DNA of 64,000 bases, taken from contig BGKB01000271.1 in the NCBI GenBank assembly GCA_003116975.1, positions 1 through 64,000 on the forward strand, given 5' to 3'. The notes under the pieces were generated by a model, which worked only from the letters and a program-made list of their open reading frames with translations, was not told where the DNA came from and did no database searches. Source of the stretch: Aurantiochytrium sp. KH105. Taxonomy: Eukaryota > Sar > Bigyra > Thraustochytrida > Thraustochytriidae. Positions within the stretch are counted from its first letter, which is position 1. Each line of letters starts with the position of its first letter. Below are positions 1 through 9,362 of the stretch, one piece after another. The translations under genes and the position numbers were made by a program.

Positions 1-1307
1 AACTCCGTGTTAAATGAGAAGCCTCTTAAATTTTGCTTCGCGGAGGTACGACCAGCCTCGTCACGACCAGTCAAGTCTCTTTAACTTCAAAAAAAGTCCC
101 CAGCTTATTGTCATTGCAGAGAAACTGTAAGTAGCGCCTAAGTGCTTGCTATCCAGCTGAGAGTCCAGCGCCAAATCTACAATTAGGGCCGAGAGATTCT
201 TTCACGTGCGCGGGTCCGCGGAGAACGTTCAACTATCTTCTTCTTCTTGCGCTCTCGGTACTGCCATTGAAGGCCGCGCGAGGCCTCCAGCTCTTTGCAC
301 TAGCTGTCAAGCATTTCTTTAGCATTCGTAGCTCTCCTTGTCACATAGATTTAGCACCTGCATCATTATGATCTTCACCGCAGCGCGCTGTCAGTCGGCG
401 ATTCGATCCATCGCCCGCCGGTCTGGTTGGTCTTGCACTCTCGCTACTGCCATTGAAGGCGGCGCGAGGCCTCCAGCTCTTTGCACTAGCTGTCAAGCAT
501 TTCTTTAGCATTCGTAGCTCTCCTTGTCACATAGATTTAGCACCTGCATCATTATGATCTGCACCGCAGCGCGCTGTCAGTCGGCGATTCGATCCATCGC
601 TCGCTCGTTTGGTTGATTGATTGGCAGGCTGATACTTCCGTCGGTGACACTTCTCAATACTACAAATCATCGTGCTAGGAATGATACTAGTAGATGGAAA
701 GGCTGACCTCCGATTGTGTCTGTTTGCACAAGTTGAGCCGGTTCAGGCCTGCTAATTAGGGTCCATAGCTTGCTCGCAGCAGCAGCTGCAGCGCGTGCAG
801 CACAGCAGCCACAGCCAGCAGCCTGGCAGCTGGCCGTGCCGCCGCTTCGCTGCTGACCGCTTCCCCTCTGCTGTTGCCGCTGCTGTTGCCGCTTCCGCTG
901 TAAGTTTGAGCGATGTGTAGTTGACAGGCAGACTGGCAGCAACAGCGACCGTGGCGACTACGAGTGGCGACTGAGCGCACGTGTGTTAGGTTGCTTGAAT
1001 GGTCAACGCGAGTGAGTGCGCTCGCGCGTGCGTAGATGCAGCGCTGATGAAAAAGGACGCCAAAATTTGCGGTCCAAGAAGTTTGATGACTTTCTTGCCT
1101 CGCTGGGCGTGGCTTTATGCACACTGTGCCATTGCCAAGCGGAAGAAGAAAAAGGATACTTTCTCTCACATTTTAGGCATGACGAGGGAGTGATGAGGTT
1201 AGGTTCTTGGCGACGATGCATTCCTGATAGATGAGTCGTGACGACTCGCAGCCATACTTGCAGACCCGTAACACCCAGGCGCGACTCCCTCCTTTTCTTA
1301 GCAGGCC
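1..1307. repeat. 5' flank of copy 1 of a ~3 kb tandem duplication
   Basis: No gene is supported here. From about position 17 the sequence matches the block beginning near 3040 (same 'gagaagcctctt' opening, same 'cgtcacgaccagtcaag' segment), so this is the left copy of a direct duplication whose right copy carries the intact gene at 4311. Short CTG/CAG runs lie around 780-900. A pyrimidine-rich 'ccttttcttag' stretch ends just before the ATG at 1308 and recurs before 4311. It could be a 3' splice site of a 5'-UTR intron, but no donor was identified. Confidence 0.7.
249..616. repeat. 186-bp direct tandem repeat
   Basis: Two adjacent, nearly identical units are offset by 186 bp: 'ctgccattgaagg' occurs at 261 and again at 447, followed by the same ~170 bp ending in 'cgattcgatccatcgc'. 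They differ at a few positions. The matching part of the right segmental copy (about 3240-3500) has one unit only and carries a CTG tract instead, so this repeat arose in, or was lost from, one copy after the larger duplication. Confidence 0.85.
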
Positions 1308-2208
1308 ATGATCGGCCCGAGACTGTACGTTGTCGCTTCTGTCATAGCGGCGCACACGTTGGCTCGAGCAGCGGCGCAATGTAGTTACGCGAAAGAGGCT
1401 TGCCCGTCAGAGTGCTGGTGGTCGTCGTGCCATCAGACGACAGATCATGCTGTGCAAGCTGAAGGAGGCCCAGAGAAGGTCCAATGCAGTCTCTGCTCGT
1501 ATTCTGGTGTGGCGTGGGACTGGAATTTCTGCTTTGCGGCATGGACAGAGAAATATTGCTGCTGCGAAATCACGCCTGCGCCAACACAAGCTCCATGGAT
1601 TGCACTAGTAGCAGCTATTGTTGGTGTTTGCGGTCTTGCGCTTGTCGTGGGGGCCATCTTTATGTGCTGTAGTCCATGGAAGCAAGACGCAACGGGATAA
1701 GCCTCGACAGGCGAAGGCTCTCGCAATAAATCGCTCGAAAATAAGACGAAGGATGAAAGAATCAAGAGCAAAGGCTCGAACCGCCCAACGTACGGGCTTT
1801 CGAACAAATTTTGACGCGGACCGTCATTCTGTCTCGACTCACAAGACCAGCAATCACTCCTCCCCAGAAGCCTCGGTAGGTGATGCAGACCTCGATGTGG
1901 ATTCTGAAGCGGCAGCCGAAGATCCCGCGGTCACGCATTCAGTGCCTCCTCGGCGCGGTGCGATGCCGACAGAGCTTCCCAGTGCTTCACAGCAGGGTCG
2001 ACAAAGATCACACCGACGGCGATCGGATTTCACAGAGAGGTCATCCGCGAGCCGACTTTCATCGAATGCAAGATCTTCTGGCCTTGACCCGAATTATGCG
2101 AATCAAAGGGAACTCGAGGTCGCCTGTGACGATGCTTCGACTGCACAGGACACAAGCCTTGAGGCTTATTGGACCGAAAAAATGAAGTGGACCTTCCCGA
2201 AGACCTGA
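1308..2208 (+). pseudogene. Truncated/frameshifted copy of Cys-rich single-pass membrane protein
   Basis: The first reading frame (1308-1700, 130 aa) encodes a signal peptide, the Cys-rich ectodomain and a membrane helix, then stops. It matches the start of the gene at 4311 closely, but the PT-rich linker is reduced to 'APTQAP'. The homologous Ser-rich cytoplasmic tail continues at about 1743-2208 in a different frame ('SVSTHKTSNHSSPEAS' is shared with the intact copy), so an indel near 1690-1780 separates the two parts. Similarity to the intact copy ends about 2160, after which a different short tail follows. The short protein could still be made as a tail-less membrane protein, but a decayed duplicate is the simpler reading. 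Confidence 0.75.
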
Positions 2209-4310
2209 TGTCAGGCGGGAAGTTGCTTTGAGAGCGACGGATTACCGATGATGAATATCGAAGGGCACGAAACGAGAACAACGCACCGACCTACGCCGTG
2301 GGAATGCACGGAGTTGAGGACCAGCACAAGGCCACGCCATAAGTCCGCGCCGAACTTGTTTCGCGCTCGAAATAGGATAAGTACAAATTTAGACCAACTT
2401 AGTAAGTTGGACCAGGATCGCGACTTGGGAAAACTGAGCCGAAAGACCTGGCGACGACCAAAATCGATGCCAGACGCCGGCAGAATCAAAAACTACCCAG
2501 ATATATCGAATCATTGAAGCTTACTCCGAGCAGCGGCGTGAGAAGCTTCCAGCCTGCTTTCCCGGTTCGTGCTAGCCACGAAGCGAAATATCTTTTACAT
2601 TCAGTGAATTCCCCTCCTCCTTTTCATTCTTTCTGATCTCTGAGATATTACCGTTAACCAAACAGCAATACATTTCTTGCCATGTCTTGCCACAGTAATT
2701 CCAAGACCAGACTATGTGCATCGTCTGCAACTAACTTGTCAGAGCCACCATTAACTTGCTCAGCATGCTCTGCTGATGTATGACCATCTGTTCACCAGCA
2801 ATCCGAGGGGCAAGCGCTTTTCGGGTGACTGCAGGCGCCTGAAGTGCTCGTGATGAATGAAATGACAAGCATCGCTTTGACAAAGCTTGCCGCTGCACCT
2901 CTGATGCCACGCCATGGTGCATTCGCACGCATCGTTGCTTCCAAAGCCCCCGAGGCTCAGAGATGGATAATGTTGCACTTCGTCGGGGTTTGCTTAAAAA
3001 TCGAATAGAAGCACGGCTGTGCGGGTGTCGAGGCTTGAAACGAGAAGCCTCTTAAAATTTGCTTCCGGAGGTACGACCAACCTCGTCACGACCAGTCAAG
3101 TCTCTTTAACTTCGAAAAAGGTTCCCTATACTCATTGTTATTGCAGAAAAATTGTAAGTAGCGCCCGCCTAACAGATTCTTTCACGTGCTCGGGTTCGCG
3201 GAGAAGGTTTAACAATACATCTATCTTCTCCTTCTTGCACTCTCGCCTCTGCCATTGAAGGCCGCGCGAGGCCTCCAGCTTTCTGCTCTCGCTGCTGCTG
3301 CTGCTGATGCTGCCCTGCCGCTTCTCGCCGCTCCCGCCGCTGCTGCTGCTGCTGCTGCTGCTGGCTGCTGGACACCGGCGTGTGTGTGCTGCCAGTCAAG
3401 CAATTTTTCTTGGCATTCGTTGCTCTCCTCATCACGGAGTTTTTGCACTTGCATGAGTATTATCTGCACCGCAGCGGCGTCCGTCGGTGGTTCGATCCAT
3501 CGCTCGATCGTTCGATTGCTTTCAAACTTGGTTGGTTGATACGATACCTCCGTCGATAACATTTCTCATTACTGCAAGTCATGGTGCTAGGAATGATGGA
3601 AATGGTGGCTTGCAAAGTAGACCGGCCGCGCGATTTCCTCGAACCACCCCCACCCCTTCCCTTGTCGTTCAAAAAATCCCTTGTCTTGCCACTCACGGCG
3701 ACAGCCCAGAGTCTCTTTGCACAAGTCGAGCCGGTTCAGGCGTGCTTGACCGTCGGGTCCACAGCTTGAGCCGGCTCGCAGCTATCCAGGGGGACTGGCT
3801 GCTGTGCAGCGCGTGCAGCGCGTGCAGCGCGTGCAGCGCGTGCCAGCCACTCATTCGCCAGGCATGCTGCCCGTGCCGCCGCTGCCCGTCCGCTGCTGTC
3901 CTGCCGCTTCCGCTTTCACTGCTAGTCGTGCCGCTGCTGTGCCCGCTTGGCAGCGACACTACGAGTGGGGGCTAGGCGCGAGACGCGCACGTGTGCTAGG
4001 TTGCTTGAATGGTCTGAGCGCGTGCGTGCGTGCGTGCGTGCGTGCGCGCGCGAACGTGCGTGATGATAGAGGGCGCCGACGTCTGCAGCTGCAGCTGTCA
4101 AGCTCTCCGGGCGTGGGTGGCTTTGTGCACACCGTGCTGATGGAAGTTGAAAAGTAACATTTGCTCTCACTTTTGGCATGACGGGCAGGCAGCGATTAAC
4201 GAATCAGCAGCGTGACGCCGATGCATTCCTATAAGACGAGTCCTGACGCCTCGCAGCCATTGCAAACCCCTAACATCCAGGCGACGGCTTCTTCCTTTTC
4301 TTAGCAGGCC
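2209..4310. repeat. Intergenic; 5' flank of the right duplication copy from ~3040
   Basis: 2209-3030 holds no convincing gene. From about 3040 the sequence repeats that at 17 onward. Within it are a CTG trinucleotide tract (about 3290-3365), a 9-bp 'gtgcagcgc' run (about 3805-3842) and a CGTG tetranucleotide run (about 4020-4052). Small frames over these tracts have repetitive composition and were not called. The pyrimidine-rich stretch with a terminal AG just before the ATG at 4311 matches that before 1308. Confidence 0.6.
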
Positions 4311-5894
4311 ATGATCGCCCCAAGACTGTACTTCGTGGCGTCTGTCATAGCGGCACTCACGTTGGGTCGAGCAGCGGCGCAATGTAGTAATGCGGAATCG
4401 GCTTGCCCATCAGGATGCTGGTGGTCATCGTGCCATCAGACGACAGACCATGCTGTGCAAGCTGAAGGAGGCTCAGACGAGGTCACATGCAGTCTCTGCT
4501 CGTATTCTGGTTTGGCGTGGGACTGGAATTTCTGCTCTGTTGCATGGACAGAGAGATATTGCTGCTGTGACATCACGCCTTCGCCAACAAGATGGCCAAC
4601 AAAAGCGCCGACAAAAAGGCCAACAAAATCTCCAACAAAAGCTCCGACAAAAGCTCCGACACAAGCTCCAACACAAGCTCCAACACAAGCTCCAACGGTT
4701 CCTCTAACAGCACAACCATGGTATAATCCAGTAGTAGCAGCTGCTGCTGGTTGCGTTCTTGCCTTTGTTGTGTTGGCCATATTTTTTATGTGCTATAAGC
4801 CATGCAAGAAAGATTCACCGCAATCAACATTGACAGCCAGAGGATCTCGCAATCAATCGCACGAAAGGACGACATTGGATGAGAGATTCAATAGCAACGG
4901 CTCTCGAACCGCCCAACGTACGAGCTTTCGAACAAACTTTGATTCGGACCGCTATCCTGTCTCGACTCACAAGACCAGCAATCACTCCTCCCCAGAAGCC
5001 TCCGTAGGAGATGCAGACCTCGATGTGGATTCTGAAGCGGCAACCAAAGATCCCGCGGTCACGCATTCAGTGCCTCTTCGGCGCGGTACGATGTCAACAG
5101 CGTTTCTCAGTGCTTCACAGCAGGGTCAACAAAGATCAGACCGACGACGATCGAATTCCACAAAGAGGTCATCCGCAAATCAACTTTCATCGAATGCAAG
5201 ATCTTCTGGCCTTCGTCTTGACAAGAATCATGCTAATCAAAGGGATCTCGAGGTCTCCAGTGACGATGATTCCACTGCACACGACACAAACCTTGGAGCT
5301 GATTCGGGCTCGGATACGGATTCTACAGGTGAGCGAGAATCGGACGGCAGTTGTTCGTTTGAAGATGATGAAACTGCCGAGAGATCCTTTGCGGAAACGT
5401 TGCCGAGGAAGGATTCGGATGCGGCGTCGAATGATGAAGATGGCGCAGCTTCGTTCACCGTGCCTCCTCTTGGGCACATTTCATTGCAAAGCGAGACTTC
5501 GAGCGGTCCACAGCAGAGTCAACGACAACCAGATCGTCCACTTTCCTCTGGCACACGAAGGTCGCTTGCGGACCGCTTCAGCCTGTCTGCCTTATTCGCG
5601 GCCACGCATCCTCCAGTTCACGCCGCTGCCGACAGGACGCATGCGGACACGAGCGAAGAACTAGCGACCAGAGTCAGCTCTCTGCATTACGAAGAAGAAG
5701 GAGGAGTCCAAGATGTTTCGATTGATGTTGCCACAAGAGATCCTGATGAACAGCGTTCGCGAAGGCCGGACCGTCCGCTATCCATCCGCGCAAGAAACGC
5801 GCTCGCAAACCTTTTCAAGCTGTCTACGGTTTCCACGGCTACATATCCTCCATCTCCCGCGACCCGGACGCACATTGGCACCGGCGAAGAATAG
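4311..5894 (+). CDS. Cys-rich, PT-linker, single-pass membrane protein (527 aa)
   Basis: Unrecognised family. Residues 1-24 form a signal peptide ending 'AAAQ'. Residues ~25-89 are a small Cys-rich extracellular domain including 'CPSGCWWSSC' and 'CSLCSYSG'. Residues ~90-128 are Pro-Thr repeats ('PTKAPTKRPTKSPTK', then 'PTQAPT' units), a linker type common in stramenopile cell-surface proteins. A membrane helix spans ~139-161, then 'CYKPCKK' and a ~360-residue Ser/Asp/Arg-rich tail. The tail contains diverged internal repeats: the motif 'PDRPLS' followed by 'R..LA..F.LS' occurs near 403 and near 486. The design is type I: lumenal/extracellular sensor or adhesin with a long cytoplasmic tail. 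The role is unknown. A broken paralogue lies at 1308. Start: ATG after the pyrimidine tract, with a signal peptide directly following. Confidence 0.8.
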   Translation: MIAPRLYFVASVIAALTLGRAAAQCSNAESACPSGCWWSSCHQTTDHAVQAEGGSDEVTCSLCSYSGLAWDWNFCSVAWTERYCCCDITPSPTRWPTKAPTKRPTKSPTKAPTKAPTQAPTQAPTQAPTVPLTAQPWYNPVVAAAAGCVLAFVVLAIFFMCYKPCKKDSPQSTLTARGSRNQSHERTTLDERFNSNGSRTAQRTSFRTNFDSDRYPVSTHKTSNHSSPEASVGDADLDVDSEAATKDPAVTHSVPLRRGTMSTAFLSASQQGQQRSDRRRSNSTKRSSANQLSSNARSSGLRLDKNHANQRDLEVSSDDDSTAHDTNLGADSGSDTDSTGERESDGSCSFEDDETAERSFAETLPRKDSDAASNDEDGAASFTVPPLGHISLQSETSSGPQQSQRQPDRPLSSGTRRSLADRFSLSALFAATHPPVHAAADRTHADTSEELATRVSSLHYEEEGGVQDVSIDVATRDPDEQRSRRPDRPLSIRARNALANLFKLSTVSTATYPPSPATRTHIGTGEE

Positions 5895-6250
5895 CCCGTC
5901 TAAAAACGAACCCCGAAGCCAAGTACTGTGTGGTCGGTCCCCTTAATTTTAAAGCCAAAGATCATGATGATTTCTATGCCCGTCGCCGGTTCCGCGTCTG
6001 TTCCGCGTCGGGTCCGGGCGCTCCGAGTCTCAACTTGGGACTCGGAACTGCGCCCGGAGCAGACCAGAGCAGAGCAAACCAGAGCAATCCAGAGCAGTCC
6101 GCGCGCGGCGTCTCGCGCGCTCCGCTTCCTCCGGCGCGGCGCGCGGCGCGGCGCTCTCTTCTCCTCCCCGCGCCTCCCGCCTCTTCTCGCGGCCGCGGGG
6201 GCGCGAGGGAGCTCGAAAGCGAGCAATTCGGCGCGACGGACGCCGCGAGC
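5895..6250 (+). promoter_or_regulatory. GC-rich promoter/5'-UTR of the RINGv gene
   Basis: The open frame of the downstream gene extends left to a GTG at 5930, but has no ATG before 6251. The segment shows CpG-rich runs and 'agagcagagcaaaccagagcaatcc'-like short repeats about 6060-6105 (not protein-like). I read it as promoter and leader. Confidence 0.5.
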
Positions 6251-7636
6251 ATGCGCCCGGGCGAGGCGGACGGCAGCGCGACGAGGGCGGCGGAGGCCAA
6301 GGAGGAGGCCAAGCGAGACGAGGTGGAGCTGTTCCGGAGCGCAGGGCGCCATCGGCAGCAGGAGGAGCAGGAAGACCAGCGCCTCGAGCAGCAAAAGCAA
6401 GAGCAAGAGCGAAAGCACCACCAGCTCAAGGTGGAAGACAACGAGGTGCAATCTCCAGCAACGACAAGAGTGTCGCAGATGCGCGCGCATGCCGACCCCG
6501 CTGCACCTGGGGAGCACAATGCTGCTGCTGCTGCTGCTGCTGCTTCCGCTGCTGCTGCTGCTTCTGCTGCACATGAAAGAGATGCAGACAAGGAGGAGAG
6601 TCTCGGGCATGATGTCGACTTTGACAAACTCATCCGCTTGGGTCTCGGTGCCAGCGCCAACGTGGCGCTCTCCTCGTCTGCACCCGCAGCTGCAGGGGGG
6701 GCTACAGGTGCTCGCGCCTCCTACTCTTCGACCACCTCTTCATCGCGTGATATTAATGTAGCCGCCGAGCAGTGGACCAGATACGAGCGTCCGCATCCGC
6801 CGTGCACTACTGAGAGAGGGCTTGAGGAAGGCGAATATCTTCGCACTCCAGACGATCTTGAACTGGGACATGATCTCGAGTCTGAATGCTGTAGCGACGA
6901 GAGCGATAGCCTCGACGCTGACGACAGTGCTGCAAAGACAAACGCAGGTCATCAGGAGGCCATTGAGGTCCTCGAGGCCTCAGACACGAATGCGTTGCCC
7001 TCTCACCGAGACAGTCGTCTGCTGGTCAATGACTTTGAAGCAGGCGCAGACCCTAACGATCCTGCTCGCCTGCACGAGAGCAGTCTTTTGCAGCCCCTGC
7101 TGACTGCTGAGAACGATGCGGGACGAGCGAGGGGATCGCCTGGAAGCACTGGCAGCGTCGAAGAGTGCCGCATTTGCGGCGACGACGAATGTACAAAAGA
7201 CAACCCACTCATTGCTCCGTGCGCCTGCACGGGGTCCATCTCCAAGGTCCACGTTGCCTGCCTTGAGAAATGGATCTTAAATCGGCCTGGCAATCGCGCA
7301 GCAGGCGACAATCTTGACTGTGAGATTTGCCACACGAGGTACTCCGTTACCCTTCATCACCGCCTCAAGCTTGACTTCAAGTCCCTGTGCTCCTTTGTGA
7401 CCCTTTCGGATCTTCTCGAGGCCTTTGCTCTCCTTGTATCAGCGGCGTGTCTTATTTCAACCATCATTGTCGATATCCCGGCCATGCATGAGGGTCATCC
7501 AGACCAAAGCGACTCTGTGTTGCTCGTTTTTGTGGCTGTCTGGACAATCGGTCTCGTTTCCGTGGCCGCTCGTCGTCTTTTCATCCGCTGGCGACGCACA
7601 ACCTCTGTACCGCGGGTCCGTGCGATGTCTGTGTAG
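6251..7636 (+). CDS. RINGv (MARCH-type) E3 ubiquitin ligase, membrane-anchored (461 aa)
   Basis: Residues ~306-360 form a C4HC3 RING-variant domain: C306-x2-C309, then 'CACTG', 'HVACLEKW' and 'CEIC', the MARCH/RINGv pattern that binds E2 enzymes. Two membrane helices follow (~388-411 and ~422-445), the usual hairpin of MARCH ligases that target membrane proteins for ubiquitination and traffic. The N-terminal 300 residues are low complexity: Gln/Glu-rich near 35-65, then an Ala run encoded by GCT repeats (nt 6520-6572). A short basic end closes the protein. The start at 6251 is the only ATG; the upstream extension depends on GTG. The gene converges with the PH gene, with about 180 bp between. 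Ligase class is certain; substrates are unknown. Confidence 0.88.
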   Translation: MRPGEADGSATRAAEAKEEAKRDEVELFRSAGRHRQQEEQEDQRLEQQKQEQERKHHQLKVEDNEVQSPATTRVSQMRAHADPAAPGEHNAAAAAAAASAAAAASAAHERDADKEESLGHDVDFDKLIRLGLGASANVALSSSAPAAAGGATGARASYSSTTSSSRDINVAAEQWTRYERPHPPCTTERGLEEGEYLRTPDDLELGHDLESECCSDESDSLDADDSAAKTNAGHQEAIEVLEASDTNALPSHRDSRLLVNDFEAGADPNDPARLHESSLLQPLLTAENDAGRARGSPGSTGSVEECRICGDDECTKDNPLIAPCACTGSISKVHVACLEKWILNRPGNRAAGDNLDCEICHTRYSVTLHHRLKLDFKSLCSFVTLSDLLEAFALLVSAACLISTIIVDIPAMHEGHPDQSDSVLLVFVAVWTIGLVSVAARRLFIRWRRTTSVPRVRAMSV

Positions 7637-7815
7637 ATCTCACAACTTGGCACACCCACAAGCGAATGTAAAAACTTACTTTGATATTTTTTTTTCCCGC
7701 TTCTCAGTTGGTCAGTCAGTCAATCAGAGGAAGAGGAAGAAAAAGAAGAAAAGAAGAGACAGAGAACCAGAATGTATACACGGTATGAAAATAAGATAAA
7801 TATGCAGAGCAAAAT

Positions 7816-8913
7816 CTAGACAAAATGCAGAGAAAGCTTGGTGATGTCTTGCTTGAGAACCATGAGAGCACGTGTACACAAATAAGCACCATTGATCCAT
7901 GTCACCATGATGACTACATCTACGACGGACAAGAGCCTTTTGCGCAGTACGTGTACGATGATGTCTGCGTCTTTATCCTCGACAAAACAAACAAGACTAG
8001 CGAGGATCATGGCTCCAGAGACTCCCGCAAGCAGCAAGCACAAGAGTCGCGCGCGGCGCAAAACAGTCTCCATCGGGTGCTTCGTCCCGTAGAGTACGCT
8101 CAAAAGGCCTAACAAACCAAGCACCGTGATTCCGTTGCATACCATGTTTGCTTCGAGTTCCAATCGACGAGACTCGTTTTTGTTCGCTTGAGCGCCCCCG
8201 CGCGCCAGCAAGTCCCACGCAATATTGCTTAGATCGAGGAGAACGGCGAGAAAGTTGCCCACCGTAAACCAAAAGATCTGGGAGAGAACGTTGCGTCCGA
8301 ATGCACAGCAGCATAGCGTTGTCTCGGCCGTGCGACACGAAGTCATTGTCCATGTCGCACGGTACGCACGTGCCTGGTAAATAGCCTCAATCCAGCGGTG
8401 ACAAGCCTCTTCGTTTTTTAGCTTGCAAAATACCCGATGCCGCCTACCGAGTCCGTCGGCAAAGGTGAAAGAGAGTACGCGCGAGTGTATGCTGGCCACA
8501 GAGCGGCCGGCATCGTACACGTCGCAACGGAGCCACAAGTGCGTTTGCCCGTCGTACAGGTTAAGATTTAGTGCGTCCAATCGTGCGAGGCATAGACGCC
8601 ACGCATCGTCTGCTACAGGGACTTGCGCTTGCAAATCGTCAACAGAGGAGCCAGCGCAAGGACGTACAGCAGCGAGCATCCAGCCTTTAATCACGCCGTC
8701 GGCGCCTTCAGGCATTGAAGAGTCGCCTTCTCGATGAGCCAACCCTTCCAGCGACGAAGACGAAGATGATGATGAAGCTGCCGACATTAAAGAAGATGAG
8801 GAGCTTGAGCGTAGCGCGTAGTCTACGCCCGCTGCGGTGAGCCACGAGTGCGGCGGTCTGGACGCAGGGGTTTCCTGGTCCTCTGGCTTCTTTGTACTCC
8901 CGAATACGCGCAT
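7816..8913 (-). CDS. PH-domain four-pass membrane protein (365 aa)
   Basis: After a Ser-rich N-terminus (35-54), residues ~73-181 look like a pleckstrin-homology domain: 'VIKGWML' first strand, 'WRLCLARLDALNLNLYD', a strand-rich middle, and a final helix 'CHRWIEAIYQ' with the conserved Trp at 174. PH domains bind phosphoinositides or proteins. Four hydrophobic helices follow (~209-235, 256-276, 288-311, 327-351), ending in a short tail. This domain pairing is not one I can place in a named family. The protein is likely in the plasma or an internal membrane with the PH domain cytosolic. The start ATG at 8913 is clear. Confidence 0.75.
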   Translation of the reverse strand: MRVFGSTKKPEDQETPASRPPHSWLTAAGVDYALRSSSSSSLMSAASSSSSSSSLEGLAHREGDSSMPEGADGVIKGWMLAAVRPCAGSSVDDLQAQVPVADDAWRLCLARLDALNLNLYDGQTHLWLRCDVYDAGRSVASIHSRVLSFTFADGLGRRHRVFCKLKNEEACHRWIEAIYQARAYRATWTMTSCRTAETTLCCCAFGRNVLSQIFWFTVGNFLAVLLDLSNIAWDLLARGGAQANKNESRRLELEANMVCNGITVLGLLGLLSVLYGTKHPMETVLRRARLLCLLLAGVSGAMILASLVCFVEDKDADIIVHVLRKRLLSVVDVVIMVTWINGAYLCTRALMVLKQDITKLSLHFV

Positions 8914-9362
8914 TCTCTACGAGGCGCTCGCTTGCATGCACCTTGCGCGCAAGCACGCACGCACGCACGCACGCACGTGCAAGTACGCTTGTAAGCAGCA
9001 GCGGCGGGGCGCACGGCGCACCCGTCTGTTTCTTGGCTTGGCTTGGATTGATGCCCGTCAGACGCCGGCGGAAGATCCCCGTGTTTACCTGCTTTTGACA
9101 GCTTCGCCAAGGCCCAATTTTTTTTATTTTTGGGAGGGGGGGCGAGGAGGGTTAGGGGTTTGGTGCTCACTATACATACCAGTACTACATCTTCAGAAAA
9201 AAGACAAGTCACCGCAGGCCAAGGTACTTGCAGGGACAAGGACAAGTGCTACCATTTGGCCAATCAGTCACGGTGAGAGATCATCCAACGATTCGGTTTT
9301 ATTCCTTTTTTTTTTCAAATAACTACGTGGTACTATGAACCGTGCGAGGCAAACTTTTATTC
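8914..9362. promoter_or_regulatory. Promoter of the PH gene and 3' end region of the C2-DP1 gene
   Basis: Holds an 'acgc' tetranucleotide run (about 8953-8985) close to the PH start codon, a T-rich and then G-rich stretch at 9118-9150, and A/T-rich sequence near 9300-9340 next to the stop codon of the neighbouring minus-strand gene. No gene seen. Confidence 0.45.

Noticed and set aside
5930-6250. N-terminal extension of the RINGv protein
   Set aside because: Needs a GTG start; composition is promoter-like and unlike the rest of the protein.
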